NCBI GenBank assembly: GCA_020466095.1
Contig: CM035808.1
Span: 2,240,190 to 2,304,189 of the forward strand
DNA from: Chlorops oryzae
Taxonomy: Eukaryota > Arthropoda > Insecta > Diptera > Chloropidae
Direction of reading: 5' to 3'
Length of the DNA stretch: 64,000 nucleotides
Below the pieces are notes generated by a model. The model made no database searches and was not told the origin of the DNA. It worked only from the letters and a program-made list of their open reading frames with translations. Below are positions 26,501-32,900 of this stretch, in pieces. The translations under genes and the position numbers were made by a program. Within the stretch, counting starts at the first letter, position 1; each line of letters starts with the position of its first letter.

Positions 26501-29500
26501 TTAAAAAAAATTTAATCTGTGCTGTAAGTGAGCCCAGCTTGTGCTATCATGTGCCGTTGCGAAAAAAAAAAATTCCTCAATGGAACCCATTTTAATGAGG
26601 AGGTCCTTTTTTTCGTGTCAAGTTAGCTTGCACTTTTTCGAATTTCCCGAAAAAAATTATTGTGCTGTAGTGTGCCCAGCTTGTGCTATCATGTGCCGTT
26701 TCGAAAAAAAAAATTCCTCAAGGGATGCCATTTTTATGAGGAGGTCCTTTTTTTTCGTGTCAAGTTAGCTTGCACTTTTTCGAATTTCCCGAAAAAAATT
26801 ATTGTGCTGTAGTGTGCCCAGCTTGTGCTATCATGTGCCGTTTCGAAAAAAAAAATTCCTCAAGGGATGCCATTTTTATGAGGAGGTCCTTTTTTTTCGT
26901 GTCAAGTTAGCTTGCACTTTTTCGAATTTCCCGAAAAAAATTATTGTGCTGTAGTGTGCCCAGCTTGTGCTATCATGTGCCGTTTCGAAAAAAAAAATTC
27001 CTCAAGGGATGCCATTTTTATGAGGAGGTCCTTTTTTTTCGTGTCAAGTTAGCTTGCACTTTTTCGAATTTCCCGAAAAAAATTATTGTGCTGAAGTGTG
27101 CCCAGCTTGTGCTATCATGTGCCGTTTCGAAAAAAAAAATTCCTCAAGGGATGCCATTTTTATGAGGAGGTCCTTTTTTTTCGTGTCAAGTTAGCTTGCA
27201 CTTTTTCGAATTTCCCAAAAAAAATTATTGTGCTGTAATGTGCCCAGTTTGTGCTATCATGTGCCGTTTTGTAAAAAAAAATTCCTCAAAGGATGCCATT
27301 TTTATGAGCAGGTCCTTTTTTTCGTGTCAAGTTAGCTTGCACTTTTTCGAATTTCCCAAAAAAAATTATTGTGCTGTAATGTGCCCAGTTTGTGCTATCA
27401 TGTGCCGTTTCGAAAAAAAAAATTCCTCAAGGGATGCCATTTTTATGAGGAGGTCCTTTTTGTCGTGTCAAGTTAGCCGGTAATGAGTCTTAGCTCTAGG
27501 ATGTTGCTAATCCAAGAGCTGATTGTTGGGTCAATTCTTGCGGCAGAGAGCTCCTTTGTTATGGTCTCTCTCGTTACATTATTGAAAAATGAAGTCCCGG
27601 CTAACGTGACACGAAAAAAAGGACCTCCTCATTAAAATGGGTTCCATTGAGGAATTTTTTTTTTCGAAACGGCACATGATAGCACAAACTGGGCACAATA
27701 CAGCACAATACTTTTTTTCGGGAAATTCGAAAAAGTGCAAGCTAACTTGACACGAAAAAAAAGGACCTGCTCATAAAAATGGCATCCCTTGAGGAATTTT
27801 TTTCTTCGAAACGGCACATGATAGCACAAGCTGGGCACACTACAGCACAATAATTTTTTTCGGGAAATTCGAAAAAGTGCAAGCTAACTTGACACGAAAA
27901 AAAAGGACCTCCTCATTAAAATGGGTTCCATTGAGGAATTTTTTTTTTTCGCAACGGCACATGATAGCACAAGCTGGGCTCACTACAGCACAATAATTTT
28001 TTTCGGGAAATTCGAAAAAGTGCAAGCTAACTTGACACGAAAAAAAGGACCTCCTCATAAAAATGGCATCCCTTGAGGAATTTTTTTTTTCGAAACGGCA
28101 CATGATAGCACAAACTGGGCACATTACAGCACAATATTTTTTTTTTGGAAATTCGAAAAAGTGCAAGCTAACTTGATGCACATGATAAAGTTGAAGCCTT
28201 AGACTGAGGACAAAGAACTATAGTGAAATTTTGAAATTTTTTGATTTTTATTTGCATTTATCTATGCTTTTTGAATATTTTATTCACTGAAGTAGGCATT
28301 TTTTTTTGTTAAAATGACAATTCAAAATTTTAATAGACATACTAAGGGCCGTTTTCTCATCCTACTTATAAGCTATATCTGCCAGTTAAATTTCAATTTC
28401 TTTGACTTATTAATCAAATTTTTATGAAATTATCTTCAGGATAATTTAACTTACAGATAAAAAAAGATGAGAAAATGGCCCTATGATTACTAATTTGGAA
28501 TTTTTGACTGTGAATTTTTTGAATATTTTGAATTTTTTTTAATTTTTTGGACTTTTTTTTAAAAATTTTTTGTTTTTTTATATTTTTTTTGAATTAAACA
28601 AATTTTTAGAATTTTTTTAAATTTTTTCATTTTTTTACATATTCAAATTCCGAGGTAAGAATCAACAGGGCTCGGATTTTGTTGACATTTATAAAATTAA
28701 AGCATACTTTATGGGGCAATAATTATTTTCCCAACATCTTGCGCATGGAATTTAGCGAAGTTGAACTTCAAACCCTTTTCTCTTCAAAAAAAAAACTCGT
28801 CAGCACGGATGTCATCATTTATCTTATTGCTCATTCACTAGCAAGTCTATTTTGGCACTAAGTTAAGCGAATTTATTGTCAACAAATTTTATTCGTTATT
28901 AACTGAATGCTTCTGATTTTTATTCAAAGTGGTGCGAAATATTTATTGCTTATTTTTTTATATTGTTTATTGCATATTATCATCGTTTATGTCGTCCCGT
29001 GGTGAGCCGCAACTCGCGTCATTCTCACTCAATAAAAGAACCGAAAAAGCAAAAAGCAAAAAAACAAACAAACAGACGTGCGAAGCGAGTCAGTGTGAGA
29101 GGAGAGGAGCGCTCATGTGGTTATTTGTTGGGCCGCTGTTGGTCATTGCATAAAAAATAATCTGTCACGCAATCAACGTACGAAATGTCAACACAAAAAG
29201 TGTGCAGAAATGAATTAAAAGCCATACGGAATGACAATGCCGCTGGCCAGTCGTTGACGGTGGCGAATTTCAACTTCTTGCTAATAATTTCTCGCATGAC
29301 AGAAGAAAGAACGATTACATTGTGATACATTTTTTTGAGGTTATCGAATGTGAACAATATTTTGACTGTAGTTCCTGAATGCACATGGTATATGTATGTA
29401 TGTAGGAAATGACTTGATTTTGCTCGATTGGCTACAGGATAATTTTAAATCGATCTTGAATAGTATGGCCGGGAATTAAGTTGCGCATCTACTCATGGCT

Positions 29501-29889
29501 ATATCTCGTAAACCGTTGAATATTTTATTTACTTGTCTATGATGAAGTTGAAGCTTTAGACTGAGGGCAAAGAACTATAGTGATAACTACAGCTCGGCTT
29601 TTGAATATTTTGAATTTTTTTGAATTTTTTTTTTGCATTTAACTGTGCTTTTTGAATATTTTATTCACTGAAGTAGGCTTTTTTTTTGTTAATTTAACAA
29701 TTCAAAATTTTAGGGCCAATATTACACAAGCATATTTAAAAATTTTTTAAATATAAAATTCCGCTTTTGGTTTTTACCATTCCAATTTTTAATAAAAATA
29801 TTTTAAATCACCTCGGCACTGCGTTTAAATATGACATCAATTTGAGCTCGATTTTCAAAAACCAGCTGTTTGGAAAAATTCAAAGAAAT

Positions 29890-29970
<81 letters not shown>

Positions 29971-32900
29971 GCTGTCAATGTACTCACAGCCCCGGGAAGT
30001 AGACGGTGCTGCCGTATATTTCAATGCTTAAAAAATACGATATTGAAAATGAAATTTATTTTTAAAAAATTTTAATTTTAATTTTAAACATTTTTTTAAA
30101 TATGCTTGGTAATATTGGCCCTTAATAGGCATAATAAATCTAACTAATTTGGAATTTTTGACTGTGAATTTTTTTGCATTTTTGTTTCAATTTTTTTGAA
30201 TATTTTGAATATTTTGCATTTTTGTTTGAATTTAATTCGATTTAATAACATTTTGTATTTTTTGCATTTAAAAAAAATATTTTTTTCAATATTTTTTTGA
30301 GTTTTTTTGAATTTTTTGCAATTTAACTGTAGCTTTTTGAATATTTTATTCACTGAAATAGGCTTATTTTTTTTGTTAAATTGACAATTCAAAATTTTAA
30401 TAGACATACCAAATCGAACTATAATTTGGAATTTTTGAATGTGCATTTTTTGAAAATTAATTTTTGTAATTTTTTTGTCATTTTTATAATTGTTAGAATT
30501 TTTTGAATATTTTTTAATGAATATTTATTTTCATTTTTTTTTCGAAACGGCACATGATAGCACAAACTGGGCACAATACAGCACAATACTTTTTTTCGGG
30601 AAATTCGAAAAAGTGCAAGCTAACTTGACACGAAAAAAAAAGGACCTGCTCATAAAAATGGCATCCCTTGAGGAATTTTTTTCTTCGAAACGGCACATGA
30701 TAGCACAAGCTGGGCACACTACAGCACAATAATTTTTTTCGGGAAATTCGAAAAAGTGCAAGCTAACTTGACACGAAAAAAAAGGACCTCCTCATTAAAA
30801 TGGGTTCCATTGAGGAATTTTTTTTTTTCGCAACGGCACATGATAGCACAAGCTGGGCTCACTACAGCACAATAATTTTTTTCGGGAAATTCGAAAAAGT
30901 GCAAGCTAACTTGACACGAAAAAAAGGACCTCCTCATAAAAATGGCATCCCTTGAGGAATTTTTTTTTTCGAAACGGCACATGATAGCACAAACTGGGCA
31001 CATTACAGCACAATATTTTTTTTGGAAATTCGAAAAAGTGCAAGCTAACTTGATGCACATGATAAAGTTGAAGCCTTAGACTGAGGACAAAGAACTATAG
31101 TGAAATTTTGAAATTTTTTGATTTTTATTTGCATTTATCTATGCTTTTTGAATATTTTATTCACTGAAGTAGGCTTTTTTTTTGTTAAAATGACAATTCA
31201 AAATTTTAATAGACATACTAAGGGCCGTTTTCTCATCCTACTTATAAGCTATATCTGCCAGTTAAATTTCAATTTCTTTGACTTATTAATCAAATTTTTA
31301 TGAAATTATCTTCAGGATAATTTAACTTACAGATAAAAAAAGATGAGAAAATGGCCCTAAATCGAACTAATTTGGAATTTTTGACTGTGAATTTTTTGAA
31401 TATTTTGAATTTTTTTTAATTTTTTGGACTTTTTTTTAAAATATTTTTTGGTTTTTTTTTTATTTTTTTTGAATTAAAAAAAAATTTTTTTGAATATTTT
31501 TTTAAATTTTATTTTCATTTTTTTACATATTCAAATTCCGAGGCATAGTAATAACCAGGGCTCGGATTTTGTTGACATTTATAAAATTAAAGCATACTTT
31601 ATGGGGCAATATATTTTTCTTCCCAACATCTTGCGCATGGAATTTAGCGAAGTTGAACTTCAAACCGCTTTTCTAACTTCAAAAAAAAAAACTCATATTG
31701 AAGTGAAAAATCGATATGAATCTTATCTTTATGTGAATTGAACAATATTTTACTCCATAAAGTATGCTTCAAATTTGTGAAAGTCAACAAAATCCGAGCC
31801 CTGGTAATAACTAACCGGAAAAAACTCAATCTAGAAGCTAAAAATAATAAAAACTGAAAAAAAAAATTTCCAGCTCTTTTTGCAATTTCCACAGCCCATA
31901 GATCCCAAATTGTTACGAATTTAATGGAAGTTTTGTAATTAAAATTAAGAAAATGAAACAGTGGACATTTCATTAGAGAACACTTACTCCATCCGAGCAC
32001 TCGTTGATACCGTTTCGGCACGGCAAAGTTCAAGATGTGTTCCCGAAATCAGAAGAAAAAATATAAAACTAAAAATAACCCTTTAAATATGCCTTATATT
32101 ATTTTCATTCAGCGTGTTGCAGCACAGTGTTGTGTGAACAACTTATGAAAAAATAAGTAGTAAATAAATCTGGCAGCAATTCCAAAACGGAATCGTACCG
32201 TTTTTCAAAGTCCTTTTTTTCTTATTTCCGTCACTTAAGGTTCTTCTGATTTTCATAAGGCTTCGACTTAACTAAAAGAAAAAATGAAATTACCTCGCCC
32301 AAGTAGATGTGCTGCATAGAGAATATCCTGAAAATGATGTGCCGCCTGCTGTTGCAGCAGAGTAAATGACTCAGCTAAATTAGCTGCAGCCATTGCGGCA
32401 GCCGCCGAGACGCCAATGCTGCCAACATTCAATGCTGATTGAGCACCTGAAGGACTCGTGGCCGCCGAATGCCCCACCAGTGCTTGCGGCGGCGCTGGAG
32501 GCGGCAATGCAGGTAATGCGGGCAATCCCGGGAGCAAAGGTAGCGATGACGCCGCCGCCGCTGCCGTCGCTCCCAAAGGATATAAAGAAGGATGATCTGT
32601 CGGCGAAGTATTTAATGGCATCCGTGACGCCGCCATGCTACGCAATGACGACGCTGCGTTGGACATTTTCTCACCGCTCAATGTCGCAGCCAGGCTTGCA
32701 GCACTGCTGGGTAGATTCTTACTCGGGTATCCATTAAGCATGGTGAGTGGGAGGGGCAGGGCGACGGTCATCGGAATGGGGAGTGTCGGCGACAGCGCTG
32801 AACCAGAATGTGAGGATAGCGTATCGCAAGTGCTGCTGCCCGTGCTGCCGACACTGGAGCAACGTTGTTGTTGCAATTGTTGGATCTGTTGAATTTGCAA

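Noticed and set aside
26541..31060. Family of similar ORFs with Arg-Lys-Lys and Phe-Phe-Glu-Phe motifs, on both strands
   Set aside because: They read the ~142 bp tandem unit of the Foldback-like arms; the same peptides recur because the DNA repeats, and frames break at A/T runs.
31986..32033. Possible small extra wge exon (minus, ending GTAAGT)
   Set aside because: Exon 1 already joins exon 2 in phase with sensible sequence, and there is no acceptor AG in a good context upstream of this stretch.
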